From Syntrophomonadaceae bacterium (GTDB lineage Bacteria; Bacillota_D; Dethiobacteria; DTU022; PWGO01): 34,999 bases of DNA. A program made the translations under genes and the position numbers. Shown in pieces: positions 6,722 through 16,411 of this stretch (position 1 is its first letter; every line of letters begins with the position of its first letter). The DNA lies in assembly GCA_003554535.1 (NCBI GenBank), contig PWGT01000144.1:1-34999 (forward strand). Reading direction: 5' to 3'. The notes beneath the pieces were generated by a model. The model did no database searches, was not told the DNA's origin, and saw only the letters and a program-made list of their open reading frames with translations.

Positions 6722-7762
6722 ATGGGCCATGAATTGAACGAGAGAAAGCAGAAGATTTTAAATGCTGTAGTGAATGAATATATTTACACGGCAGAACCTG
6801 TGGGCTCTCGAACAATTTCACGCCGTTCCGGGATGAACCTCAGCTCTGCAACTATAAGAAACGAAATGGCAGATCTCGAAGAAATGGGATTTTTGGAGCA
6901 GCCCCACACTTCTGCCGGTAGGGTTCCGTCTCATAAGGGATACCGATTTTATGTTGATAATCTTATGGAGTATCAGTGGCTTGATAAAAACGAAGAAGAA
7001 GCAATCAAGCGAAGCCTAATCAAGGTTAATGAAGTGGAAAAAGTGGTTTCGGAAGCATCGAAAGTACTTTCCCAGGTAGCCAGGCATACATCTTTAATTT
7101 TAGGGCCTCAGTTTCGCAAGAGCTCTTTTTACCAGATGCGTATTTTACCTTTGAGTGAAAAAAAAGGCCTGGTTATTCTTATTACAACTAGCGGATTTAT
7201 AAAAAATAAGGTTATTGAGTTGCCACAATCTCTATCTTCTGCGGAATTGCAGCAGGTAGTGCAGTATTTGAATCATAAGTTATATGGTTTAACCATTGAT
7301 CAAGTAACAGAGTCTTTAATAAAAGAATTAAAAAGAGACCTGTTCCGCCGAATGGAGCTGCTGGAGCAGGCGTTTTTGCTACTGGAAGAAAGTTTGACTG
7401 AAGATGAAAGCGTAAGGATATTTTTGGGTGGTACCACTAACATCTTAAATCAACCGGAATTTAAAGATGTGGACAAGGTGAAAAAATTCCTTAATTTATT
7501 CGAGCAAGAAGAACTATTGCAGCATTTGTTGCAAGCTGAGGGCGAAGACCAGCAAGGTATTGAAGTAAGGATAGGAAAAGAAAATAAGTTAGAGGAAGTT
7601 CAAGAGTGTACATTGATTACCTCTACTTTTGCCGTTGGGAACCACAATATAGGCAAAATAGGAGTGCTGGGGCCTACTCGAATGGATTATCCACGGGTAG
7701 TAGCAATAGTTAAGTGCCTGGTAGATAATTTAAACCAGGTGCTCGAAAATCAATCATCATAA
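6722..7762 (+). CDS. hrcA: Heat-inducible transcription repressor HrcA
   Basis: HrcA binds CIRCE and represses class I heat-shock genes, with GroEL aiding its folding. The 346-residue protein has the N-terminal winged helix (about 1-75: LNERKQKILNAVVNEYI, EPVGSRTISRR, SSATIRNEMADLEEMGFL, then HTSAGRVPSHKGYRFYVD) followed by the GAF-like and dimerisation regions. The length is typical for the family. It is the first gene after a perfect CIRCE and starts at ATG with AAAGGAG upstream. About 90 bases, containing a second promoter, separate it from grpE. Confidence 0.97.
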   Translation: MGHELNERKQKILNAVVNEYIYTAEPVGSRTISRRSGMNLSSATIRNEMADLEEMGFLEQPHTSAGRVPSHKGYRFYVDNLMEYQWLDKNEEEAIKRSLIKVNEVEKVVSEASKVLSQVARHTSLILGPQFRKSSFYQMRILPLSEKKGLVILITTSGFIKNKVIELPQSLSSAELQQVVQYLNHKLYGLTIDQVTESLIKELKRDLFRRMELLEQAFLLLEESLTEDESVRIFLGGTTNILNQPEFKDVDKVKKFLNLFEQEELLQHLLQAEGEDQQGIEVRIGKENKLEEVQECTLITSTFAVGNHNIGKIGVLGPTRMDYPRVVAIVKCLVDNLNQVLENQSS

Positions 7763-7792
7763 TAAAAATAAATTAAAATCTAAGGAATTTAA

Positions 7793-7821
7793 TTGTATGC
7801 TTTACTAATTTACGTTATAAT
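7793..7821 (+). promoter_or_regulatory. Internal promoter ahead of grpE
   Basis: TTGTAT (7793-7798) and a perfect TATAAT (7816-7821) are separated by 17 bases, 33 bases before the grpE start. No second CIRCE is seen here, so this could provide constitutive grpE-dnaK-dnaJ expression. Confidence 0.55.
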
Positions 7822-7853
7822 ATAGACTTTGAAGTAAAGGAAGGTGCATCGTA

Positions 7854-8630
7854 TTGTACAAAGAAGAATTTACATCTCAGAATAATAACGAGGGGAACAG
7901 CGCTAAATCTGAGCAACCGGAAGCAAATGAGCATTCTGAATGTGAAGAAGATGAAAAGCATGAAGTAAAAAATGGAGAAAAACCTCCCATTAAACATACT
8001 GATGCTGAAATTGAGGTAGAAGAGGAATCGGAAGCAAAAGTAGAAACAGAAGAAAAATTAGAGGATTTTGACCTGAAAGAGGCAGAAAAAGAGGAAGAGG
8101 AAGTGGAAGTGGAAGTTGAAGAAGAAAAAGTTACCGGAGAAGAAACCGTTGAAAGTTTAAAACAGAAAGTGGAAAGATTTCTCCAGGAAAAAGAAGAAGC
8201 TCTGGAAATGGTTCAACGGATTAAAGCAGATTACGACAATTACCGCAAAATAGCGGCCTCGGAAAAGGAAGACATTCGAAATTATGCTCTCTTTGAGTTT
8301 ATGGGTGAGATGCTTCCGGTTATTGATAATTTAGAGAGGGCCCTACAGGCTACTGAGAATGATGACAGTGTTCCCCAGTCTCATGTAGAAGGATTGAACA
8401 TGATCTACAAGCAACTTTGCCAGTTGCTTGAGAAGCATGGCGTATGTGCTATAGAGGCAGAAGGATGCACTTTTGATCCTCACTACCATCAAGCTGTAAT
8501 GCAAGTAGAAGAGGGAGATTATGAATCTCAAGATGTAGTAGAAGAACTTCAGAAGGGTTATATGATGAAAGACCGAGTTTTGCGACCTTCTATGGTCAAA
8601 GTATACACAGGAGCAGGAAAGAGCTCTTAG
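7854..8630 (+). CDS. grpE: Nucleotide exchange factor GrpE with long acidic N-terminus
   Basis: GrpE exchanges ADP for ATP on DnaK and acts as a thermosensor. The 258-residue product starts at TTG with AAAGGAAGG upstream. Residues 1 to about 100 are very rich in Glu and Asp with almost no conserved sequence. The long paired helix (about 100-160, including YDNYRK and NLERAL) and the C-terminal beta-wing domain (FDPHYHQAVM, GYMMKDRVLRPSMVKV) are standard. GrpE is usually about 180-210 residues, so the acidic head is longer than average. It is second in the HrcA operon. Confidence 0.95.
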   Translation: MYKEEFTSQNNNEGNSAKSEQPEANEHSECEEDEKHEVKNGEKPPIKHTDAEIEVEEESEAKVETEEKLEDFDLKEAEKEEEEVEVEVEEEKVTGEETVESLKQKVERFLQEKEEALEMVQRIKADYDNYRKIAASEKEDIRNYALFEFMGEMLPVIDNLERALQATENDDSVPQSHVEGLNMIYKQLCQLLEKHGVCAIEAEGCTFDPHYHQAVMQVEEGDYESQDVVEELQKGYMMKDRVLRPSMVKVYTGAGKSS

Positions 8631-8761
8631 CAAAAAAATTTCTAAAGAAGAGGAAGAAAATTAATATTTCCAGTTAGATTAAAACATTATGCCCGCTACA
8701 AAATTGAAGCACTGTAGTGTAGATGCATTAGTAGTTTACAAAGAAAGAGGAGGGATAATTA

Positions 8762-10633
8762 ATGGGAAAAGTAATAGGTATTGACTTAGGAACGACAAAT
8801 TCAGCAGTAGCAGCAATGATGGGTGATGATTCTGAAATCATCCCTAATGCGGAAGGAAGCCGCTTAACACCGTCGGTTGTTGCTTTTACTAAAGAAGGGG
8901 AGCGTTTAATTGGAGAAGTTGCCAAAAGGCAGGCGATTACCAACCCGGATCGGACTATAGCTTCAATTAAAAGGAATATGGGAACTGACCACCGGGTGGA
9001 GATAGATGACAAGAAGTACACTCCTCAGGAAATTTCAGCTATGATTTTGCAAAAGCTAAAAACGGATGCGGAAGAATATTTGGGGGACAAGGTAACGCAG
9101 GCAGTTATTACGGTTCCGGCTTATTTTACCGACAGCCAGAGGCAAGCTACTAAGGATGCAGGTACTATAGCCGGGTTGGAAGTTTTACGGATTATAAACG
9201 AGCCAACAGCTGCCTCCCTGGCGTATGGCCTGGACAAAGGGGAAGACCAGAAGATTCTGGTTTTTGACCTGGGTGGTGGAACTTTTGATGTTTCTATCCT
9301 GGAGCTTGGCGAAGGTGTATTTGAAGTTAAAGCCACCAGTGGCAACAACAAACTGGGTGGAGATGACTTCGATAACTGTATAGTAGATCATGTGGCAGAA
9401 GAATTTAAAAAATCTCATGGCATAGATCTACGGGAAGATCGGATGGCTTTACAGAGGCTGAAAGAAGCTGCTGAAAAGGCCAAAGTAGAACTATCCAGTG
9501 TGACTACCACTAATATTAACTTGCCATTTATAACTGCGACCCAGGAGGGTCCCAAACACCTGGACATTGATTTGACCAGGGCCAAATTTGAAGAACTTAC
9601 TTCTCATTTGGTGGAGAAGACCATGGGGCCCACCCGCCAGGCACTGTCAGATGCCGGCTTGAAGCCGGAAGAAATTGACAGGGTTATTCTGGTGGGAGGT
9701 TCTACTCGGACTCCGGCAGTACAGGAGGCTATTCGCAATTTGCTGGGTAAAGATCCCCACAAGGGTGTCAACCCCGATGAGGTTGTATCGATGGGGGCTG
9801 CTATTCAGGCAGGAGTGCTTTCTGGTGATGTTAAGGATGTGCTCTTGTTAGACGTTACTCCTCTTTCCCTGGGGATTGAAACTTTAGGAGGCGTTTTTAC
9901 CAAGCTTATTGAAAGAAATACAACCATACCAACTTCCAAGAAGCAGGTTTTTTCCACAGCGGCTGATAATCAGACCAGTGTAGAAATTCATGTGCTTCAG
10001 GGAGAACGGGAGATGGCTCAGCATAATAAAACACTGGGCAGGTTCGTATTAGACGGGATACCTCCTGCACCTCGTGGAGTGCCTCAAATAGAAGTCTCGT
10101 TCGATATTGACGCTAACGGTATTGTTAATGTTTCTGCCAAAGATTTGGGTACAGGCAAGGAGCAGAGCATTACCATCACTGCATCTAGCGGTCTTGAAGA
10201 TGAAGATATTGAAAAAATGGTTGAAGAAGCTGAGAAATATGCCGAGGAAGACCGCAAGCAACGTGAACTGGCGGAAGCTAGGAACAATGCTGATTCCTTG
10301 ATTTATAATACGGAAAAAACTCTCAATGAATTGGGAGAAAACGTTGACCCTGCTAAAAAAGAGGAGATCCAGAACGCTGTTGAGGAACTACGGCAGGTTA
10401 AAGAAGGCGAGGACAAAGAAGCAATCGAAAAAGCATCCGAAAGCTTGACCCAGTATCTTCACGAACTATCTTCTCAGCTCTATCAGCAAGCCCAGCAGCA
10501 AGGAGCTGAAGGAGAAGCAGCAGGAGCAGAAGGTGGAGCAGGAAACGATGACTCTGAGACAGTGGTAGATGCTGATTTTGACATCAAGAATGAAGATGAC
10601 CCAAACAAGGAGCAGGGTGAGAGCGAACAATAA
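8762..10633 (+). CDS. dnaK: Chaperone protein DnaK (Hsp70)
   Basis: An ATP-dependent chaperone that binds exposed hydrophobic segments; it works with DnaJ and GrpE. The ATPase domain (about 1-360) shows [55 protein letters not shown] and [12 protein letters not shown]. The linker is [15 protein letters not shown]; the beta-sandwich substrate domain and helical lid follow, with a disordered Ala/Gly/Glu-rich tail ending EQGESEQ. The 623 residues are complete. Like other Gram-positive DnaKs it lacks the extra loop in the ATPase domain found in proteobacteria. GAGGAGGGA precedes the ATG. The IscU-type LPPVK client motif is encoded upstream. Confidence 0.98.
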   Translation: MGKVIGIDLGTTNSAVAAMMGDDSEIIPNAEGSRLTPSVVAFTKEGERLIGEVAKRQAITNPDRTIASIKRNMGTDHRVEIDDKKYTPQEISAMILQKLKTDAEEYLGDKVTQAVITVPAYFTDSQRQATKDAGTIAGLEVLRIINEPTAASLAYGLDKGEDQKILVFDLGGGTFDVSILELGEGVFEVKATSGNNKLGGDDFDNCIVDHVAEEFKKSHGIDLREDRMALQRLKEAAEKAKVELSSVTTTNINLPFITATQEGPKHLDIDLTRAKFEELTSHLVEKTMGPTRQALSDAGLKPEEIDRVILVGGSTRTPAVQEAIRNLLGKDPHKGVNPDEVVSMGAAIQAGVLSGDVKDVLLLDVTPLSLGIETLGGVFTKLIERNTTIPTSKKQVFSTAADNQTSVEIHVLQGEREMAQHNKTLGRFVLDGIPPAPRGVPQIEVSFDIDANGIVNVSAKDLGTGKEQSITITASSGLEDEDIEKMVEEAEKYAEEDRKQRELAEARNNADSLIYNTEKTLNELGENVDPAKKEEIQNAVEELRQVKEGEDKEAIEKASESLTQYLHELSSQLYQQAQQQGAEGEAAGAEGGAGNDDSETVVDADFDIKNEDDPNKEQGESEQ

Positions 10634-10669
10634 TAATTTTCCAAAACTTATTAAGAGGGTTGATATAAG

Positions 10670-11806
10670 ATGCCTGAAAGAGATTATTATGAAATTCTGG
10701 GTGTAGATCGCAATGCCGATGAAGAGGAAATAAAAAAAGCCTACCGGAAGTTGGCCCGAAAATATCATCCTGATGTCAATAAGGATGACAGCCAGGCGGC
10801 GGAAAAATTTAAAGAAGTTCAGGAAGCCTATGAAGTGCTTTCTGATTCTGAAAAGCGAAAAAGATATGATCGTTACGGAACCGCTGATGAGACATTTGCA
10901 GGCTTTGGCGGTGGTCAAAGCGGCGGCTTTGACGGCTTTTCCGGACTTGGTTTTGATGATATATTTGAAACCTTTTTTGGCGGTGGATTTCGTCAGCGTC
11001 GCTCAGGGCCGCGGCGCGGCAACGATTTGCGTTATGATATGGAAATTACCCTGGAAGAAGCTTATCATGGAGTTAATAAAACTATATCTATTCCCCGTAC
11101 GGAAACTTGCCCTGATTGTAAAGGTAGTGGTACCAAGCAAGGTTCTTCTCCTGAAACGTGTTCTGCTTGTGGTGGAACCGGGCAGGAGCAGTTTGTGCGC
11201 AATACGGCCTATGGGCGTTTCGTGAATGTTCAAACCTGTAGCAAATGCCGCGGAGCAGGTAAAAATATAAAGGATCCTTGCGCTAAATGTCGGGGAGAAG
11301 GGCAAATTGTTCAAGAACGTGAAGTGGAAATTAAAATACCGGCAGGAGTGGATAGCGGCACCCGCTTGAGAGTTAGTGGAGAAGGAGAAGCAGGTTATAA
11401 GGGCGGCCCGCCTGGAGATCTGTTCGTCTTTATTCAAGTTCGTTCTCATAAGCTATTCAAGAGAGAAGGGAATGATCTCATTTACGAGCTTCCGGTAAGT
11501 TTTACCCAGCTTGTACTGGGAAGTGAAGTGGAAGTTCCTACCATGGAGGGTCAGGCAGTTGTAAATATTCCCGAAGGAACCCAGCCGGATCATGTTTTCA
11601 GGTTAAAAGGAAAGGGCATGCCTCATGTTAGAGGTTTTGGACAGGGAGATATGAAAGTAAAATTGAAGCCTATTGTGCCTAAGCGTTTGAATAAAGAACA
11701 AAAGGAAGCCCTGGCCGAGTTTGCCCGTTTGTGTGGCGAAGAAATTTCCGAAGATGGCAAGAGTTTTATTCATCGGGTGAGGGAAGCTTTCGGGGGCGGC
11801 AAGTGA
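10670..11806 (+). CDS. dnaJ: Chaperone protein DnaJ (type I Hsp40)
   Basis: DnaJ delivers substrates to DnaK and stimulates its ATPase. The J domain (about 1-70) carries YHPDVNK with the HPD triad. A Gly/Phe-rich region (about 74-115) follows, then four zinc-binding repeats, [24 protein letters not shown] and CAKCRGEG (about 145-215), and two beta-barrel substrate domains. The 378 residues are complete for the class. The gene is 36 bases after dnaK and closes the heat-shock cluster. prmA, often next in Firmicutes, is absent here. Confidence 0.98.
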   Translation: MPERDYYEILGVDRNADEEEIKKAYRKLARKYHPDVNKDDSQAAEKFKEVQEAYEVLSDSEKRKRYDRYGTADETFAGFGGGQSGGFDGFSGLGFDDIFETFFGGGFRQRRSGPRRGNDLRYDMEITLEEAYHGVNKTISIPRTETCPDCKGSGTKQGSSPETCSACGGTGQEQFVRNTAYGRFVNVQTCSKCRGAGKNIKDPCAKCRGEGQIVQEREVEIKIPAGVDSGTRLRVSGEGEAGYKGGPPGDLFVFIQVRSHKLFKREGNDLIYELPVSFTQLVLGSEVEVPTMEGQAVVNIPEGTQPDHVFRLKGKGMPHVRGFGQGDMKVKLKPIVPKRLNKEQKEALAEFARLCGEEISEDGKSFIHRVREAFGGGK

Positions 11807-11923
11807 AGTAAGCTTTGGAAACTTTACCATATAGATTTTGAAACCGGAGTTTCCAAATTTGAAGAACAGAGCTGTTAATCAACTTTTATGATACGATGAA
11901 CTACTGAAGGGGGGCTATGCAAA

Positions 11924-11995
11924 ATGCCTCCCTATTTTATAATCAATGAACTTGATGATTGGTTGAAAAAATGTACTCGAGGTGAGAGTTTTTGA
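11924..11995 (+). CDS. Possible 23-residue leader ORF coupled to rsmE
   Basis: An ATG at 11924, with GAAGGGGGG about nine bases upstream, opens a 23-codon frame (MPPYFIINELDDWLKK, then CTRGESF). Its TGA (11993-11995) overlaps the TTG start of rsmE (11992) as TTGA, the arrangement used for termination-reinitiation. It may be a short protein or only a means of bringing ribosomes to a weak start. I recognise no family, and the low length makes chance possible. It occupies the place where prmA usually lies but has no resemblance to PrmA. Confidence 0.4.
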   Translation: MPPYFIINELDDWLKKCTRGESF

Positions 11996-12750
11996 GTTCC
12001 ACGCCCCGCTACTTTATTACAGGTGAAGAACTGGCTGAAGGGGTAACTTGTCAGTTGTCTGCAGAAGATAGCCATCATGCTCACAAAGTCTTGCGGCTCA
12101 AAGAAGGAGACAAGATCGAAATTTCTGATGGAGAGGGCAGCTGCTACCATGCGGCAATTAATTCTGCTACTCCTGCAGCAGTGGAGGCTGTTTTAAAAGA
12201 AAAATGCTTTGAAGCCCCGGAGCCTATAAAAGAAGTAATTTTGGTTCAGGGCATGCTCAAAGGCAATAAAATGGATACGATAGTGCATCAGGCTGTAGAA
12301 TTGGGGGTAAAGCGAATTATTCCTTTAATTACTCAGCGCAGTATTCCTGTCTTGCAGAAAACAAAAGTGCATCAAAAAACAGAGCGCTGGCAGAAGATTG
12401 CCCGCGCTGCGGCCAGTCAGAGCAAACGCAATTGTCTTCCCCATGTGGAAACACCTGCCAAATTGGAGGAATTAATATCCGGGCTGGATTTTTCCCGGGA
12501 AATAATAATAGCCTTTGGGGAAGAAAAAAAGGATAAGGAAAGTTTTTTTCTTGAGTGCCGGGAACTGCTGCAAAACTGTGAAAAGATCCGGGTGATAATT
12601 GGCCCGGAAGGAGGGTTTTCAGCGGAAGAGATAGAGTTTATGGAAAGTCACAAGGTTAAGATAACTGGAATGGGCCCCCGTATTCTTCGAGCAGAAACCG
12701 CTGCGGTGGTAGGGTTGACTCTTGTGCAGAACTACCTTGGCGATATTTGA
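11992..12750 (+). CDS. rsmE: 16S rRNA (uracil-1498-N3)-methyltransferase RsmE
   Basis: A SPOUT methyltransferase that methylates U1498 of 16S rRNA. An N-terminal PUA-like domain (about 1-70: RYFITGEELAEG, DSHHAHKVLRLKEGD) precedes the trefoil-knot domain with KGNKMDTIVHQAVELGV, the QSKRNCLPHV segment and the SAM-binding knot IGPEGGFSAEEIEF...GPRILRAETA. The 252-residue length is normal. The start is TTG with GAGGTGA seven bases upstream, overlapping the stop of a tiny ORF. mtaB follows after 12 bases, the common Firmicute order. Confidence 0.95.
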   Translation: MSSTPRYFITGEELAEGVTCQLSAEDSHHAHKVLRLKEGDKIEISDGEGSCYHAAINSATPAAVEAVLKEKCFEAPEPIKEVILVQGMLKGNKMDTIVHQAVELGVKRIIPLITQRSIPVLQKTKVHQKTERWQKIARAAASQSKRNCLPHVETPAKLEELISGLDFSREIIIAFGEEKKDKESFFLECRELLQNCEKIRVIIGPEGGFSAEEIEFMESHKVKITGMGPRILRAETAAVVGLTLVQNYLGDI

Positions 12751-12762
12751 AGGAGAAGTGAT

Positions 12763-14076
12763 ATGAAAAAAGCGGCTTTTACCACCCTGGGTTGCAAGGT
12801 AAACTTTTACGAAACAGAAGCGCTGAAAGCTCTTCTGGAAAAAGAAGGGTATATTCTCACTGAGTTTTCCGATACTGCAGATGTTTATATAATTAACACC
12901 TGCACAGTTACCCACCTTAGTGACCGCAAATCCAGGCAATTGATCCGGCGAGCTAAAAGGCGCGCTCCTCATTCACTGGTTGTGGTCACAGGCTGTTATG
13001 CTCAGGTTTCTCCGGAGGATTTAAGCAGTTTACCCGAAGTAGATATAATGGTAGGAACCAGCCAGCGTCATCAACTTCCCAGGCTTATTGAACAGGCTAA
13101 AATGGAAGGGAAAATAAATGTTGTTAATCCGGTTGAAGGTGCTACTGAATTTGAAAGGCTTACTTACCGAGCCAACCGGAGTCGAACTCGAGCTTTCCTA
13201 AAAGTTCAGGAAGGATGTACCCAACACTGCAGCTACTGCATTGTTCCTCAGGCCCGTGGACCGGACCGCAGTTCACCCTTGCCTGATGTTTTGGCAGAAG
13301 TAGAACAAATTGCTGCCGAGGGATACCGCGAAATAGTCCTAACTGGCATCAGACTGGGATTATATCGCGATGATAAAGCAGGAGTTGACCTGTCAGGTTT
13401 ACTCCGGGAAATAGAAAAATTCCCGGCTATAGAAAGAATCCGGTTGAGTTCTATAGAACCAACTGATTTTAACGAAGATCTTATTCAGGTTATGGCTGAT
13501 TCCAGTAAAGTTTGTCATCATCTGCATATCCCCTTGCAGAGTGGCAGTGATTATATATTGGAGAAAATGAATCGTCCTTACCGAAAACAACATTACTTGG
13601 AACTGGTGCATAAATTGAGGGAAAAAATGCCTGAGCTGGCCCTGGGAAGTGATATTATGGTAGGGTTTCCGGGAGAAACTTATGAACATCACCGGCAAAG
13701 TTATGAATTTATTCAAAGAATTGCTTTTAGCAGGTTGCATGTATTCCGGTATTCTCCCCGTCCCCATACTCCTGCATCAGAGATGAAAGGCCATGTGGAT
13801 CCTCGTATCAAAGAAGAACGTTGGCAAGAAATAAACGAACTGGGAAAAAATTTGGCTCATTATTACCGGCAAAAATTTATGGGCAGGAAAGTTAAAATTT
13901 TAGCTGAAAGAGCTTCGGATGAAGATGATTATCTGGAGGGATTTACAGAACATTATTTAAGAGTTAGAGCAGAAACAAAAGATAAACCCTCTCAGTGGCT
14001 GGGTCAATTGGTATGGGTTGAAGTTAAAAATGCTGTTGAAGAAACGCTGCAAGGGATTTTTCTCTCTCACGCATAA
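12763..14076 (+). CDS. mtaB: tRNA t6A37 methylthiotransferase MtaB
   Basis: A radical-SAM methylthiotransferase that converts t6A37 to ms2t6A in ANN-decoding tRNAs. The N-terminal UPF0004 domain holds the auxiliary cluster cysteines C11 (GCKVN), C47 (NTCTVT) and C78 (TGCYAQ). The radical-SAM CxxxCxxC is C152, C156 and C159 in GCTQHCSYCIVPQARG. GSDIMVGFPGET lies in the barrel, and a short TRAM-like C-terminus ends the 437 residues. Lack of the RimO and MiaB signatures and the position after rsmE support MtaB (YqeV) rather than those paralogues. It probably shares a transcript with rsmE. Confidence 0.94.
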   Translation: MKKAAFTTLGCKVNFYETEALKALLEKEGYILTEFSDTADVYIINTCTVTHLSDRKSRQLIRRAKRRAPHSLVVVTGCYAQVSPEDLSSLPEVDIMVGTSQRHQLPRLIEQAKMEGKINVVNPVEGATEFERLTYRANRSRTRAFLKVQEGCTQHCSYCIVPQARGPDRSSPLPDVLAEVEQIAAEGYREIVLTGIRLGLYRDDKAGVDLSGLLREIEKFPAIERIRLSSIEPTDFNEDLIQVMADSSKVCHHLHIPLQSGSDYILEKMNRPYRKQHYLELVHKLREKMPELALGSDIMVGFPGETYEHHRQSYEFIQRIAFSRLHVFRYSPRPHTPASEMKGHVDPRIKEERWQEINELGKNLAHYYRQKFMGRKVKILAERASDEDDYLEGFTEHYLRVRAETKDKPSQWLGQLVWVEVKNAVEETLQGIFLSHA

Positions 14077-14228
14077 GAATCTCTCTCCCCACATATTATT
14101 AATTAACAGCCGGAACGATATTTCAGGTATCAAATAAATTTAAAAAAGCTTTAAAATGATTTGCTTAAGTGTTGTGTTATCTATCATCCTGTATATCGTC
14201 TGGCATTAGTAACGGGGAGGGGAAAACT

Positions 14229-14750
14229 GTGAGCAATAAGTTCGTTGTTTTAGAAGGAAAAAGGCTTTTGCCCTTAATGTTTTTGCTAATGCTTCTCATA
14301 AGTCTCTCTATTTATGACAATTTTTTTCGTGTTCAGCAGGAAGACACTGTTCCAGCAGTAAGAGAAGAAAAAGTATTCAATACAACTACCAGGGGAGAAA
14401 TTTCTGCTCCTACGTCCTTTCATCTAGTATATAACCAGTCTCAGTGGGAAGATTTAAAAGCTAATCCTCTTTTGGAGCTCCCTGATTATCCTTTTAATGA
14501 TGCTTATGAAGTAGCCCTTTGTTCAGTGAACAGCGAAATTAAGGATATGAATATACACACCGCAGACGAGGGTGTTCAGAAAGTGGAAGTTGAAGTAAGT
14601 ATGCGCCCTGATTATTATCATATTGTTATGGTTAGTCGCGAAAAATTGGATTCTCCGGAAGTTTATTGGACTTTTCTGGATGAAGACGGAGAAGTTCTTT
14701 TGCAGGAATCAGTAGAGCAGGATGAGATGGTTACCGGGGAAAAAGGGTGA
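14229..14750 (+). CDS. Membrane-anchored protein of unknown function, weakly PrcB-like
   Basis: Starts at GTG 14229 with GGGGAGGGG upstream, giving 173 residues; an ATG at 14169 in frame lacks a binding site. Residues about 12-30 form one membrane segment (LLPLMFLLMLLISLSIY). The remainder is an extracytoplasmic domain of alternating strands (FHLVYNQSQWEDLKANP, then YEVALCSVNSEI, VEVEVSMRPDYYHIVMVSR). The pattern of a Gln-Trp helix followed by paired strands recalls the PrcB C-terminal domain family (PF14343), but key positions are uncertain and I would not assign it. It ends in a GC-rich stem-loop. It lies between mtaB and the minus-strand transport module. Confidence 0.65.
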   Translation: MSNKFVVLEGKRLLPLMFLLMLLISLSIYDNFFRVQQEDTVPAVREEKVFNTTTRGEISAPTSFHLVYNQSQWEDLKANPLLELPDYPFNDAYEVALCSVNSEIKDMNIHTADEGVQKVEVEVSMRPDYYHIVMVSREKLDSPEVYWTFLDEDGEVLLQESVEQDEMVTGEKG

Positions 14751-14765
14751 CAGGCCCTTTTCCCC
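14736..14765. terminator. Stem-loop between converging genes, possible bidirectional terminator
   Basis: GGGGAAAAAGGG (14736-14747) pairs with CCCTTTTCCCC (14755-14765) with one bulged A. It overlaps the stop codon of the plus-strand gene and lies downstream of the minus-strand symporter gene. U-runs after the stem are short on both strands, so efficiency is unclear. Confidence 0.5.
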
Positions 14766-14828
14766 CTTTCATAATGACATTATAAATAATTTATTGTATT
14801 TTCTGCAAGTTAGCTTTTGCGGTCTGAT

Positions 14829-16352
14829 TTACTTTTCTTCTTTTTGGCGAGGGTTGATGTAAAACCCTGTTTCAGTTTCTTCTAGAAGTTCCGGCGAAGG
14901 TGGTGGAGTTAACAGGCTGACTCCAATTACGGTCAATATAGAAATAAGAAAACTAAAGAAGCTAAAGTGAACTGGAAGAGGGGTTATAAACTCGTGAATA
15001 TAGCCGAATACAAGAGCGGTGGCAAGGCCTGCAATCATGCCCCAGGTGCCTCCCTGGCGATTAGCCCTTTTCCAGTATAGTGCTGCCAGCAGGGGAGCGC
15101 AAAAAGTGGAAAGCATCAGTCCAATAGCCATCCAGATCAACCAGGCCAGGAGGTCGGGAGGGTTTATTGCTGCTACAAAAGCCAGAATGCTGGTTATCAC
15201 AACTACTATGCGGCTAATAACCCTTACCTTTTCATCGCTTGTTTCGGGATTTAACAGATTACGGTGAATGTCCCAACTATATATTGTACTTATGGTTAAC
15301 AGAAGGCGATCAGTAGTAGACATTACCGCTGCCAGAACAATTACGCCAAAGATTACCCAGGCTGCCGGGTGTAAGGTATATTCAACTGCTGAAATAAGAG
15401 CATAATCAGGATGGGGAACTTCAATGTATCCTTGCTCGTATATTACCCGGGCACCGTAACCGGCAATTTTGATCAAATAGAAGACAACTATATAGACACT
15501 AAAAATGATAAGAGGTGCCCATTTAAAATATGCTGCTTTTTTGGCGGTAAGGATATTATTGATTGCATGAGGGGCAGCGGCCAGTCCAAAAGACAGCAAA
15601 AAGAAAAAGGTTAAAATAAACAGAGGGGTAAGAAAAGCATGCTCGCCCAGAGGCGGGTGTGTTTGGGGATAAGCTGCTTGCACCATATAGGGCTCAAGTT
15701 CGGCTAATTTTTTATTGATAAAACTGAATCCGCCGGCAGCGTTGATTATCAAGGGAGTAATGATCAGGGAACCAACCAGTAAAGCAAGCCCCTGTACCAG
15801 GGTAGTATAGGCTATGGCGTACAATCCTCCCAGGAAAACATAAAAAGTAATAACTACTGTGGCTATCAAAAGAGCGTAAAAATGAGGTATTTCCATCAAC
15901 CACGATAGCACAATGCTGATGGCGGTGAATTGGCCTGTCAAATAAATGAAGCTGATTAAAATTCCGGCGACTCCAGAAACAGCACGCACAGTGCGAGGGC
16001 TCTGGTAGCGGTGAGACAAGTAATCCTGAACGGTATAGTAATTAAATTTACGGCTAATTCGGTAGAGTTTGGCTCCGAAAACGGTAATTAAAATTACTAC
16101 GCTTAAAGTTACAAATATGGGTTCCCACATACTGGGCCAACCAGCCAGAAAGGAAAGGCCACTGGCTCCCAAGATAGTCATCCCACTTATAATAGATGTG
16201 ATTACCAGGATTACAAAAGCGATAAATCCCAGATTTCTCCCGGCAATGAAGTAGTCTTCAGAAGATTTTATAAAGCGGGAAAATCTGGCCCCTACATACA
16301 TAATTGCCAGAAAATATAATACTATTACAGCTATCATTACTACTCGATCCAT
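14829..16352 (-). CDS. Sodium:solute symporter (SSF family)
   Basis: A secondary transporter predicted to use the sodium gradient for uptake of an organic solute. The 507 residues show about 13 membrane helices. The SSF-type N-terminus is YVGARFSRFIKSSEDYFIAGRNLG, followed by SGMTILGASGLSFLAGW, YYTVQDYLSHRYQSPRTVRA, and the GGLYAIAYTTLVQG segment typical of the family's fifth and sixth helices. Substrate is not readable: pantothenate, acetate, other monocarboxylate or proline porters share these features. A 32-residue membrane peptide gene lies just upstream, and a CoA-transferase pair further upstream on the same strand suggests a carboxylic acid substrate. The gene is convergent with 14229-14750. 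Confidence 0.88.
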   Translation of the reverse strand: MDRVVMIAVIVLYFLAIMYVGARFSRFIKSSEDYFIAGRNLGFIAFVILVITSIISGMTILGASGLSFLAGWPSMWEPIFVTLSVVILITVFGAKLYRISRKFNYYTVQDYLSHRYQSPRTVRAVSGVAGILISFIYLTGQFTAISIVLSWLMEIPHFYALLIATVVITFYVFLGGLYAIAYTTLVQGLALLVGSLIITPLIINAAGGFSFINKKLAELEPYMVQAAYPQTHPPLGEHAFLTPLFILTFFFLLSFGLAAAPHAINNILTAKKAAYFKWAPLIIFSVYIVVFYLIKIAGYGARVIYEQGYIEVPHPDYALISAVEYTLHPAAWVIFGVIVLAAVMSTTDRLLLTISTIYSWDIHRNLLNPETSDEKVRVISRIVVVITSILAFVAAINPPDLLAWLIWMAIGLMLSTFCAPLLAALYWKRANRQGGTWGMIAGLATALVFGYIHEFITPLPVHFSFFSFLISILTVIGVSLLTPPPSPELLEETETGFYINPRQKEEK

Positions 16353-16411
16353 TTATTATTGCCCCCGTTGCCAAGTTATTAAATGCTTGCTGTTTTCTGC
16401 TCAAGTAATTA

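Noticed and set aside
10049..10301. Small overlapping frames inside dnaK on both strands
   Set aside because: They lie wholly within a well conserved gene and have no binding sites or domains.
11814..11857. Terminator after dnaJ (TTTGGAAAC / GTTTCCAAA)
   Set aside because: The nine-base arms are separated by a 26-base loop, are AT-rich and have no T-tract, so I do not call a terminator.
11807..11991. Degenerate prmA between dnaJ and rsmE
   Set aside because: The gap is about 185 bases and none of its frames resembles PrmA motifs, so this is absence rather than a visible remnant.
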